Positions 32,351-40,078 of a stretch of 64,000 nucleotides of DNA are shown here, one piece after another. The stretch's first letter is position 1. The number at the start of each line of letters is the position of its first letter. The notes beneath the pieces were generated by a model. It had not been told where the DNA came from and searched no databases. It saw nothing but the letters and a program-made list of their open reading frames with translations. Source of the stretch: Nonomuraea sp. NEAU-A123. Lineage in GTDB: Bacteria; Actinomycetota; Actinomycetes; Streptosporangiales; Streptosporangiaceae. The DNA lies in the NCBI RefSeq assembly GCF_018603905.1, contig NZ_JAHFZZ010000027.1:81294-145293 (forward strand). Direction: 5' to 3'. The translations under genes and the position numbers were made by a program.

Positions 32351-35300
32351 CTACCCCGTGCCGGCGGAGAACACCACATCCACCCAGTAGTTGCTGGCCT
32401 GGAAGCTCTTCGTGGGGAAGCCGTTCGCCGCGCCGTACCGGTACAGGCCGTTGCCGCCGCTGCTCGCACTGTCCGGAGCGATGAGCGGGCCGTTGGTGTA
32501 CTGCGTGGCGAAGTACTGCCTGTCCACCGAGTAGAACCCCGAGGTCGTGAAGTACGAGACCACATAGGTGGTATTCGCGGTGATCGTGACCGGTGTGGAG
32601 AAGTCCGCCCGCTGCCAACCGCTCGCCGTCTCGTTGCTGAACGCCACCGACGCCAGCAACTGACCACCGCTGGTCCACAAGTACCCGGTATGGCTCCCGG
32701 TGTTCTGCGCCCCCTTGAAGAACCGGACACCCAGGATCCTGCCGCCCGTCGTCGACCTGAACTTCACGCCCAGCGCGACGGCCGACGGATCATCGGCCGA
32801 CTGAACCGTGGGAACCGTCGTGTCATCCCACAGGCTGTTCGTGGGCGGCGGCGCGGACGTCGTGTAGACGACGTCCACCCAGTAGTTGCTCGCCGAGAAC
32901 GTCCTGTTGGGGAAGATGCTGCTCCCCGCGTACCGGTACACGCCGTTGCCGCCGCTGCTCGCACTGTCCGGAGCCGTGAGAGGACCGTTCACGAACGGGC
33001 TCGTGAAGTACGACAGGTTCCGCGCGTATCCACCGTTGGGCGCGAAGTACGAGGCCACATAGGTGGTGTTGGCGCTCACGTTGACCGGGGCCGAGAAGTT
33101 CACCTGCTGCCAGCCGCTCGTCGTCTCACCGGTGAACGTGGCTCTCGCCAGCAACTGGCCACTGCTGTCCCAGAGACTCCCGACGTGGGTGCCGTTGTTG
33201 CCCACCCCCTTGTAGAACCTGATCCCCGAGATGGCTCCCGCGGCCGAGGCCCGGAACTTCACCCCGACCTCGACCGCGTTCAGGTCATCGGTCGCGGTCA
33301 CGGCGGGCACGGTGGACGGCGTCCAGATGCTGCACGGGCAGCCCGCGGTGACGGTGATGGTCCTCGAGGTGGGGGTCGCCTGGAGGTTGCCGCTGTCGTC
33401 GACCGCCCTGACCATGATGGTCTTGGAGCCGCCGGTCTGGAACGACGCTTCGTACTGCCAGGTGGCGCGGCCCGTCGCCTGACGCCACTGGGTGCCGCCG
33501 TCGATCGACACCTCCACGGCGGCCACCACTCCTCCCCCGGTGTCAGCCGCCGTTCCCTGGATCAGGACGGTTCCGGACGGCACGGTCGCCCCGGCGGCCG
33601 GACTGGTGATCACCGTGGTGGGTGGAGTGGTGTCGGTCGACGCGGTCGCCGCGACGAGCCCCGGTTGGAGGCTGACCGGCTGAGCTCTCATGTCGGCCAG
33701 GAGATTGACCGTCGCCTGCTGGATTCTGACGTCTGTGGGGGTGCCCGCCCGGTCATGGACGGCGTCCAGGCCCCACGCCCACTGGACAGTGCCGGCGCCG
33801 AAGACGAGCGCGCCGCTGGAGGCCTTGTAGACCGTCAGATTGTGCGTCGCGGTTCCGGCGCCGTAGGTGCTCCCGTAGTCGAGCAGGTATTTGTTGGTCG
33901 TGGTCAGCGTCGTCCGGGAGAGCCGCACCAGCCCCGGCGGCGAGAAGTCATCGTCGGGAGACAGATCCCATTCGAACCCGAGCATTCCCGCGGCGAACGT
34001 CGCGGTCTGTCCGGGCTGCAGGCTGGCAACGGACGTGTTGCGCCAGAGCCGCATCGGGCCGTACTCCGCAGGAACGTTCATCGGGTCGTTGACGGTCCCG
34101 TTGATCACGAAGCGGGTCCCGCTCACCCGGTTCTCCGGCCTGCCCCCGTCCGAGGGCGGCGAGAATCGCGGGTCGCGCCACGTCCCGGTCCAGAGCGGAC
34201 TGGGGTCGATCTTGGCGTTGGCGTGCGTCTCCTTGTAGCAGACAAGCGTCCGGAACGGCGTGGCCGTGCCGTCGATGCTCGGCTCCCATCTGGTCTTCCA
34301 GAACATCTCGTTGCCAGAGAAGAACGCCACGTTCACGCCGGCGTTACTGGCGCTCTCAACGGCGTTGCGCTGCTCGTTCGACCAGTACTCGTCATGCCCG
34401 ACGGACAGGAACGCCCGGTGCTCCAGCAGTTCCGCACCGTGCGCGGCGGTTTCCACCTCGCTGGAATAGCTCACGTCGTAGCCGTTGGACTCGAGCCAGC
34501 GAATCATGGGGTACTCGGCGTTGAAGAAGAAACCCTCGGGCGCGTCCATCTGTCCGGCGCCGCGCGTGACGAACGGACGGTTGTAACTGACCTTGTAGGC
34601 GCGGCCCGCCGGGCTACCGAAGTACAGGCTGTTCCCGCCGTACCTGTTGTACGCCTGCCAGGTCGTGTCCGAGGTCTGCACCAGGATCTCCGCACCCCTG
34701 GTGTCATCCCGGACCACGAAAATGATGTGGCTGGCCCCGCTCCCGTCCTCCCGCACCAGCTTGGCGATGTAGACCCCGGAGACGGCGTCGTTGGGCACCA
34801 GCCAGGAGGCCGACACCGCCCAGTTCCCGCAGTCGATGAGCCCGGTCGCCGCATTCTGTAGACAGGCAGGCTGCTGCTGGGGCAGGGAGACGGACGGCTG
34901 GACCGTCGTGATGAATCGCGCCCCCATTCCGCCGTAATAACCGATGCGGTAGATGTCGAGGCGATAATCGATCGAGACGGTGTCGACCTTGAACCGTACG
35001 GTCTCCCCTTTGACGGCGCTCATCTGCGTCGCATAGCCCTGGATGGCAGTGCTGCCCGCCCCCACCACGTCCCATTCGCTGGCCGGGTTGCCGGGCTTGT
35101 TGTTCTCATTACAGATGACGGAGGTCGGCGGACAGACCGCTCTCCTGCCGCCGCCAGGCTTTCCCAAGCGAGCCGCACGCACCTGCCTGCGAGCCCCCTT
35201 CGCGACCCGCGCGGCGAACCCCGACGCACTCCGCCCCGGCCCTTTGGCGACCGCACCACCGGCAGGGGCCACGCCACCGACCGGATCGACCGCGACGACC

Positions 35301-35437
35301 GGTGAGGGCGCTTGAACCCCGGCGCCTGATCCACTCTCCAGCCCGCACACAAAGCCGGCGGCTATGGCAATAGCCAGCCCGATCCTGGACAGCCGCCGCC
35401 CGACACTGGCTCTCTTCTCATGGTCAGACACGTGCAC
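32351..35437 (-). CDS. secreted DMFase-large-subunit-like protein with Ig-like and two DUF4082 domains
   Basis: 1028 aa. N-terminal signal or anchor segment (IGLAIAIAAGFVCGLESG). Residues about 110-560 match the N,N-dimethylformamidase beta-subunit-like domain: KPGNPASEWDVVGAGS, YRIGYYGGMGARF, SHIIFVVRDD, TWQAYNRYGGNSLYFG, and LEHRAFLSVGHDEYWS with the conserved HDEYW. A Bacterial-Ig/Big_9-like domain follows (about 620-700: TVLIQGTAADTGGGVVAAVEVS), then two tandem DUF4082 domains (about 715-865 and 875-1025) ending ASNYWVDVVYT and ASNYWVDVVFS. It is probably an extracellular polysaccharide- or surface-associated protein; DMF hydrolysis is not implied. Start is GTG 35437, or GTG 35431. Confidence 0.82.
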   Translation of the reverse strand: MHVSDHEKRASVGRRLSRIGLAIAIAAGFVCGLESGSGAGVQAPSPVVAVDPVGGVAPAGGAVAKGPGRSASGFAARVAKGARRQVRAARLGKPGGGRRAVCPPTSVICNENNKPGNPASEWDVVGAGSTAIQGYATQMSAVKGETVRFKVDTVSIDYRLDIYRIGYYGGMGARFITTVQPSVSLPQQQPACLQNAATGLIDCGNWAVSASWLVPNDAVSGVYIAKLVREDGSGASHIIFVVRDDTRGAEILVQTSDTTWQAYNRYGGNSLYFGSPAGRAYKVSYNRPFVTRGAGQMDAPEGFFFNAEYPMIRWLESNGYDVSYSSEVETAAHGAELLEHRAFLSVGHDEYWSNEQRNAVESASNAGVNVAFFSGNEMFWKTRWEPSIDGTATPFRTLVCYKETHANAKIDPSPLWTGTWRDPRFSPPSDGGRPENRVSGTRFVINGTVNDPMNVPAEYGPMRLWRNTSVASLQPGQTATFAAGMLGFEWDLSPDDDFSPPGLVRLSRTTLTTTNKYLLDYGSTYGAGTATHNLTVYKASSGALVFGAGTVQWAWGLDAVHDRAGTPTDVRIQQATVNLLADMRAQPVSLQPGLVAATASTDTTPPTTVITSPAAGATVPSGTVLIQGTAADTGGGVVAAVEVSIDGGTQWRQATGRATWQYEASFQTGGSKTIMVRAVDDSGNLQATPTSRTITVTAGCPCSIWTPSTVPAVTATDDLNAVEVGVKFRASAAGAISGIRFYKGVGNNGTHVGSLWDSSGQLLARATFTGETTSGWQQVNFSAPVNVSANTTYVASYFAPNGGYARNLSYFTSPFVNGPLTAPDSASSGGNGVYRYAGSSIFPNRTFSASNYWVDVVYTTSAPPPTNSLWDDTTVPTVQSADDPSAVALGVKFRSTTGGRILGVRFFKGAQNTGSHTGYLWTSGGQLLASVAFSNETASGWQRADFSTPVTITANTTYVVSYFTTSGFYSVDRQYFATQYTNGPLIAPDSASSGGNGLYRYGAANGFPTKSFQASNYWVDVVFSAGTG
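32447..32974 (-). repeat. intragenic repeat: two DUF4082 copies
   Basis: The two DUF4082 domains are similar at DNA level. A 33-bp stretch is identical in both (32447-32479 and 32942-32974, beginning gccgttgccgccgctg). The step between copies is 495 bp, exactly 165 codons. This indicates domain duplication within the gene or maintenance by gene conversion. Confidence 0.8.
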
Positions 35438-35900
35438 CCCAGGTCAAGACGGCGAAATCCGCAGTGATCATCGACTCGTGACGCATGCTACGGGCCGAAC
35501 CGGGGGCTCCTAATGCGAGCACTGATATGACAGCAGCTCTTATGAAATGGGCGTGTCGCCACTAATAGCGAGAAAAATCCCCAACAAATCAAAGATCCCA
35601 ATAAACCGCGCCCGGAGACATCGCTCCAGCCAACACTGAGATGACGAGCAACCTTAAACAGCCCAAATCGGCCAACAGGCGGGCGAAGCCCGCACCAAAA
35701 AGAAAAACGCCCGAGCGAAGCGAGGCCCTACAGGGGGTCGGGCCTGTGGCCCGACTGGCAAAAAACAGCCCTCGCGAAGCGAGGCCCTTTGGCCCGACGC
35801 TGGGGGTTCGGGGGTTATCCCCCGATGCAAACAACGCGGAGGCCGCGGGGAGCATGCCCCCCGAAGGGGCACATGCGACCAAGACAACCCCGCCGACGCG
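35438..35900. repeat. gene-free spacer rich in hairpins and short repeats, ending at tRNA-Ala copy 2
   Basis: 463 bp without a supported gene; a 126-aa reading frame across it has composition-driven translation and runs into the tRNA. It contains hairpin GTCGGGCC-TGT-GGCCCGAC (35737-35755), hairpin TCGGGGG-TTAT-CCCCCGA (35808-35825), a third GC stem near 35850-35877, and a 15-bp direct repeat GCGAAGCGAGGCCCT (35715-35729 and 35774-35788). The AT-richer part (35440-35640) probably holds the promoter of the DMFase-like gene. Confidence 0.6.
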
Positions 35901-35973
35901 TGGAGCTATGGGGATTCGAACCCCAGACCCCCTCCATGCCATGGAGGTGCGCTACCAGCTGCGCTATAGCCCC
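35901..35973 (-). tRNA. tRNA-Ala (anticodon GGC), copy 2
   Basis: Identical over all 73 nt to the tRNA at 6848-6920 and in the same orientation; identity extends 3 bp past the 3' end and 1 bp before the 5' end (35898-35974). CCA is not encoded. Confidence 0.95.
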
Positions 35974-36038
35974 TGGTCACCGCTACGAGTTCGCTCGTTG
36001 CGGCGCTCCGAGAGCATATAGGCATCCTTGGGATTCGC

Positions 36039-37022
36039 CTAATCGCGTCGGCCGTGCGCCACACCGGCCACCAGAACCGCCAGCCCGTCCAGTTGGCGCC
36101 GCAGCCCGAACTCGAAGAGCGAGTCCAGGTCGAGGTCGAGTCCGGGCTGCACGATGACCCTGGCCATGGTCGGGAAGCCGCCGGAGGAGAGCACCTCGGC
36201 CAGTTGCCCCTCCCTGGCCCGCACCCACTCGTCGTCGGTCTCCGCCTGCGCCTGGACCTCGGCCTCCAGGCTCGCCGCGACCCCGCGTACGAACCCGGCC
36301 AGGGACACGCTGGCGTGCAGCATGGCGTTCGGGGTGAGGCCGAGGCCGTCGATGGCGCGCAGGACCCATTCGGTGTGCGCCATCCCGTTGCGGACGAACT
36401 CAGGTCTGGTGAGCGGGATGGCCTGGGACAGCCAGGGGTGGCGGCGGTAGAGACGCCATTGCAGCCGCAGCGACACCTCAAGCTGGGCGCGCCAGCCGGA
36501 CGGCGGCTGTGCGGGCAGCGGCATCTCGCCGTAGGCGGCGTCGGCCATCAGGTGGACGAGCTCGACCTTGTTCCGTACGTGCCGGTAAAGGGACATGGCC
36601 GAAGCGCCGAGTTCGATGGCGATGCGGCGCATGGTGACGGCGGCGAGCCCCTCGCTGTCGGCGATCTTGATGGCCGTGCGGAAGATGCGTTGCTTGGTCA
36701 GGTCCGGTACGGGCCGGCGGGCGAACTCCAGCGTCCCGCCACGGCCGCCGTCGGCCAGCCGATCAATCCCGGTCAATCCATCCGAATCTGGCAAGCGGTC
36801 GGCCTGGTCGACCACGACGGTGCCGATCCCGGGCACCGGACGTACCAGCCCGTCGTCCCGGAGCGCTCCAATCACCTTGGTAGCCGTGGCCATCGCCACG
36901 CCCCAGTCCCGCATGATCTGCCGCGTGGACGGGATCCGGTCCCCCGCTACCAGCTCCCCTGCGGCGATTCGCCGCCGCAGCTCGCGGACGATCCGGAGGT
37001 AGGGCACCTCACCTCGATCCAC
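36039..37022 (-). CDS. hybrid regulator: GntR winged helix fused to a complete TetR protein
   Basis: 327 aa. Residues 1-72 are a GntR HTH: YLRIVRELRRRIAAGELVAGDRIPSTRQIMRDWGVAMATATKVIGALRDDGLVRPVPGIGT (quoted in parts; key residues GDRIPS and ATATKVIGAL). After a linker of about 35 aa comes a TetR HTH (TKQRIFRTAIKIADSEG, then TMRRIAIELGASAMSLYRHV) and a TetR_C ligand domain. Two different DNA-binding heads sit on one ligand-binding body. GTG 37022 has AGGAG 9 nt upstream. Its promoter is bracketed by 13-bp inverted repeats, suggesting autoregulation. Confidence 0.9.
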   Translation of the reverse strand: MDRGEVPYLRIVRELRRRIAAGELVAGDRIPSTRQIMRDWGVAMATATKVIGALRDDGLVRPVPGIGTVVVDQADRLPDSDGLTGIDRLADGGRGGTLEFARRPVPDLTKQRIFRTAIKIADSEGLAAVTMRRIAIELGASAMSLYRHVRNKVELVHLMADAAYGEMPLPAQPPSGWRAQLEVSLRLQWRLYRRHPWLSQAIPLTRPEFVRNGMAHTEWVLRAIDGLGLTPNAMLHASVSLAGFVRGVAASLEAEVQAQAETDDEWVRAREGQLAEVLSSGGFPTMARVIVQPGLDLDLDSLFEFGLRRQLDGLAVLVAGVAHGRRD

Positions 37023-37036
37023 CGCGAAATCTCCTC

Positions 37037-37098
37037 ATCGCTCTAGTGCACCGAACGACATAACACCACATCGTCTCTGCCGCCCGCACTAGAGCGAT
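37037..37098. promoter_or_regulatory. long-range inverted repeat flanking the promoter of the GntR-TetR hybrid
   Basis: Perfect 13-bp arms ATCGCTCTAGTGC (37037-37049) and GCACTAGAGCGAT (37086-37098), 49 bp centre to centre. Between them, on the minus strand, lies a -10-like TTATGT. One arm abuts the ribosome-binding site. Nothing is divergently transcribed here, so autoregulation is the natural role. Confidence 0.65.
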
Positions 37099-37187
37099 AA
37101 ATCCTGGTATTCCGAAAAAGAGGGCATGCGTACGCTGTACACACCACCGAACCAGGCCGGAAACCGCCGACGCGCAGCGGGGAGAGG

Positions 37188-37811
37188 CTAGGCGTCAGGC
37201 CGGTCGTCGCTGTTGACGGGCTCCGGCAGCGTGCCCGCGTTGTGCTCGAGCAGCCGCCACCCCTTACGCCCCTCCTGCAGCACCGACCAGGAACAGTTGC
37301 CGAGCCCGCCCAGCGCGGGCCAGAGCTCCTCGGGCAGCCCCAGCATTTCGCAGATGCCCAGCCGCAGCGCCGCACCGTGCGAGGCCACCACCAGCAGGCC
37401 GTCGTGGTCGAGCCGGTCGGCCCAGCGACGCATGGCGACGGCCACCCGGCGGGCCACCTCGCCGACCGGCTCGCCGTCGGGCGCCTCCCAGGCCACGTAC
37501 TCCTCCGGCCAGCGCGCGGCGATCTCCTCGCGGGTCAGGCCCTCCCACAGGCCGCCGCCGCGCTCCCGGAAGTCCTTGTCGACCGACACCTCAAGGCCGA
37601 CGATCCGGCCGAGCGCGAGCGCGGTGTCGTTGGCCCGCTGGAGGTCGGAGGAGACGATGGCCGTGGGCCGCAGCGATGCCAGCAGCGACGCGGCCCTGGC
37701 CGCCTGGGCGACGCCGGTCCCGTCGAGCGGGATGTCGGAGTGGCCTTGAAAGCGGTGCTCGACGTTCCACAGCGTTTGGCCGTGCCTGAGGCAGACGATC
37801 CTCTTGCTCAA
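37188..37811 (-). CDS. histidine phosphatase (phosphoglycerate-mutase-like; GpgP-type candidate)
   Basis: 207 aa. The catalytic motif is CLRHGQTLWN (LRHGxT), the second His is in VVASHGAALRLG, and the acid residue lies in RERGGGLWEGLT. The position directly after rsfS is conserved in actinobacteria, where the product is often a glucosyl-3-phosphoglycerate or broad phosphatase; the substrate cannot be read here. The start is TTG 37811, overlapping the rsfS stop (TTGA), so it is translationally coupled. Confidence 0.88.
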   Translation of the reverse strand: MSKRIVCLRHGQTLWNVEHRFQGHSDIPLDGTGVAQAARAASLLASLRPTAIVSSDLQRANDTALALGRIVGLEVSVDKDFRERGGGLWEGLTREEIAARWPEEYVAWEAPDGEPVGEVARRVAVAMRRWADRLDHDGLLVVASHGAALRLGICEMLGLPEELWPALGGLGNCSWSVLQEGRKGWRLLEHNAGTLPEPVNSDDRPDA

Positions 37812-38203
37812 GTGCGGGCCCGCTGGATGTTGGCCTGCGCCACGCTCTCCGGCAGGGGGATGGCCGGGCAGTCCTTCCAGAGGCGCTCGAGCGCGTAGAA
37901 GGTGCGGTCCTCCTCGTGCTGCACGTGCACGACGATGTCGAGGTAGTCGAGGAGCACCCAGCGGCCCTCTCGCTCGCCCTCGCGGCGTACCGGCTTGGCG
38001 TCGGCGTCGGCGCGCAGCCTGTCTTCTATCTCGTCCACGATGGCGCGGACCTGGCGATCGTTCGTGGCGGAGCAGAGCAGGAACGCGTCGGTGATGACGA
38101 GCTGCTCGCTCACGTCGTAGGCGAGGATGTCATCTGCCAGCTTGTCGGCCGCGGCCTCGGCGGCGATCTGGACTAGCTGAACGGCTCTTTCGGATGCGGT
38201 CAC
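37808..38203 (-). CDS. rsfS: ribosome silencing factor RsfS
   Basis: 131 aa, RsfS/Iojap family. DDILAYDVSEQLVITDAFLLCSATNDRQVRAIVDEIED, then EGRWVLLDYLDIVVHVQHEEDRTFYALERLW (key residues WVLLDY and VHVQ..E.R.FY). It binds uL14 on the 50S subunit and blocks joining in starvation. GTG start 38203 with GAGGA upstream. It follows nadD, as in most bacteria. Confidence 0.95.
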   Translation of the reverse strand: MTASERAVQLVQIAAEAAADKLADDILAYDVSEQLVITDAFLLCSATNDRQVRAIVDEIEDRLRADADAKPVRREGEREGRWVLLDYLDIVVHVQHEEDRTFYALERLWKDCPAIPLPESVAQANIQRART

Positions 38204-38294
38204 GATGCGGGTCGGTCCTCCTGTGTCGGCAACATGCCCCTATGTCGAGGGTACCCGTTAGCGCTCCGGAGCCCCACGTACGGCACGAGTACCT

Positions 38295-38912
38295 TCAGCC
38301 CTCCGCATGATAAAGGCCGCGTTTGTTGATGTACTGCACAATTCCATCCGGCACCAGGTACCAGATCGGCTCACCCTTCTCCACCCGCTGCCTGCACTCC
38401 GACGAGGAGATGGCCAGGGCGGGGATCTCGAGCAGGGTCACCTTTCCCGGCGGCAGGCCCGGATCGTGCAGGGTGTGACCAGGCCGCGTACAGCCCACGA
38501 AATGAGCGAGCTCGAACAGCTCCTCGGCGTCCTGCCAGGTGAGGATCGCCCCAAGGGCGTCGGCTCCGGTGATGAAGTAGAGCTGCGCCTGCGGTCCGTA
38601 TATTTCGGAAATATCACGCAAAGTGTCGATGGTAAAAGTGGGTCCGGGCCGGTCGACGTCCACCCGGCTCACCGAGAAGCGGGGGTTCGACGCGGTCGCG
38701 ATCACGGTCATCAGATAGCGGTCCTCGGGCGCGGACACCTCGCGCTCCGACTTCTGGTAGGGCCGGCCCGTAGGCACGAAGACAACCTCGTCGAGATCGA
38801 AGTGGTGAGCCACTTCGCTGGCGGCGACCAGGTGACCGTGGTGTATCGGGTCGAACGTCCCACCCATCACACCCACGCGTCGCATTCCCTGGACACTCGG
38901 CGCGTTCATCAT
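38295..38912 (-). CDS. nadD: nicotinate-mononucleotide adenylyltransferase
   Basis: 205 aa. Nucleotidyltransferase signature GVMGGTFDPIHHGHL (HxGH), substrate region VFVPTGRPYQKS, and ISSSECRQRVEKGEPIWYLVP near the C-terminus with the (S/T)xxR motif. It makes NaAD from NaMN and ATP in NAD synthesis. Two consecutive ATGs start the gene. Confidence 0.95.
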   Translation of the reverse strand: MMNAPSVQGMRRVGVMGGTFDPIHHGHLVAASEVAHHFDLDEVVFVPTGRPYQKSEREVSAPEDRYLMTVIATASNPRFSVSRVDVDRPGPTFTIDTLRDISEIYGPQAQLYFITGADALGAILTWQDAEELFELAHFVGCTRPGHTLHDPGLPPGKVTLLEIPALAISSSECRQRVEKGEPIWYLVPDGIVQYINKRGLYHAEG

Positions 38913-39029
38913 GAAAGGACCCTACGCGGAAGCTATCCGGCACCATCATGGCACCCCCCGCAGACCTACGCGGTGACGAACGTAAGGATGAACGCGCATC
39001 GTCCCGGCTGCCGACGTAGCATGCCGGGC

Positions 39030-40052
39030 ATGACGACCACCCCGGACCGAAACCGCGTCCAACTGCCCGGCATCTCGTCTCGTGCCTACGAACACCCCGC
39101 AGACCGGTCCGCGCTGGTCGCTCTGCGTAAGTTGAGTGGGTTCGACACGGTTCTTAAGCAGATGTCCGGCCTCATCAGTGAGCGCCGCCTGCGCCTGATG
39201 TACCTGGCGTCGGCCGTGCGCGTGAGCGAGACCCAGTTCCGCTCCCTCTACGACATGGGCCGCGATGCCGCCTACGTCCTCGACCTGCACCGGATCCCCG
39301 AGATCTACGTTCAGCAGGACCCGCAGGTCCAGGCCAAGGCCATCGGCTTCGACGACCCGTTCATCGTCGTGACCACCGGCCTGCTCAACCTCATGAACGA
39401 GGAGGAGCAGCGCTTCGTCATCGGGCACGAGACCTCGCACATCCTGTCGGGTCACGCCGTCTACCGGACGATGCTCGACATCCTCACCCGCCTGGCCACC
39501 CGCGTCGCCTGGATCCCGCTCGGCTACATCGGCCTGCGCGCGATCGTCGCGGGCCTGGAGGAGTGGTACCGCAAGTCGGAGCTCTCCTCCGACCGCGGCG
39601 GCCTGCTCACCGGCCAGGACCCCGAGGCGGCCAAGCGCGCGCTGATGAAGCTGGCCGGCGGCGCCTACACCCACGAGATGAACATCGAGGCGTTCCTGGA
39701 GCAGTACCAGGAATACGACACCGCAGGCGACCTTCGCGACGGCTTCCTCAAGGTGCTCAACCTGCTCGGCACCACCCACCCGTTCGCCGTGGTGCGCGTG
39801 GCCGAGCTCGACAAGTGGCACCGCGGCGGCGAGTACGAGCGCATCCTCGGCGGCGACTACCCGCGCAGGGAGGACGACCCCAACGCCCGCGTCACCGACG
39901 AGATCAAGGCAGCGGCCGAGTCCTACCGCGCGTCGTGGTCCCAGTCGCAGGATCCGTTCATCGGCGTGCTGCGCGACGTGGCAGAGGGCGCGGTCAACGC
40001 GGGCGAGCGCATCTTCAACCGCTTCTCCCGCCGCGACGGCGGCCAAGGCTGA
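39030..40052 (+). CDS. M48-family metallopeptidase (soluble type)
   Basis: 340 aa. Zinc motif H133-E-T-S-H137 in FVIGHETSHILSGH; the third ligand is E184 in SELSSDRGG with D188. There is little hydrophobicity apart from the helix VAWIPLGYIGLRAIV (about 159-173), so it is not the classical multi-spanning HtpX. It is the only plus-strand gene in the 36-64 kb part. ATG 39030 is preferred; an in-frame ATG three codons earlier (39021) is possible. It converges on the kinase gene with a 26-bp gap. Confidence 0.85.
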   Translation: MTTTPDRNRVQLPGISSRAYEHPADRSALVALRKLSGFDTVLKQMSGLISERRLRLMYLASAVRVSETQFRSLYDMGRDAAYVLDLHRIPEIYVQQDPQVQAKAIGFDDPFIVVTTGLLNLMNEEEQRFVIGHETSHILSGHAVYRTMLDILTRLATRVAWIPLGYIGLRAIVAGLEEWYRKSELSSDRGGLLTGQDPEAAKRALMKLAGGAYTHEMNIEAFLEQYQEYDTAGDLRDGFLKVLNLLGTTHPFAVVRVAELDKWHRGGEYERILGGDYPRREDDPNARVTDEIKAAAESYRASWSQSQDPFIGVLRDVAEGAVNAGERIFNRFSRRDGGQG

Positions 40053-40078
40053 TCCAGCAGTACAGAAGCGTTCAGCAG

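Noticed and set aside
32180..34861. 893-aa open frame on the plus strand opposite the DMFase-like gene
   Set aside because: Arg/Gly/Val-rich translation with no domain; a GC-driven shadow of the minus-strand gene, which has clear domains.
6921..35900. Idea that the 29 kb between the two tRNA-Ala genes is an integrative element
   Set aside because: No integrase, relaxase, phage or transfer gene and no compositional break; kept only as a recombination observation.
35641..36021. 126-aa plus-strand frame through the spacer and tRNA-Ala
   Set aside because: Its second half is the antisense of the tRNA and the first half is hairpin repeats; not a gene.
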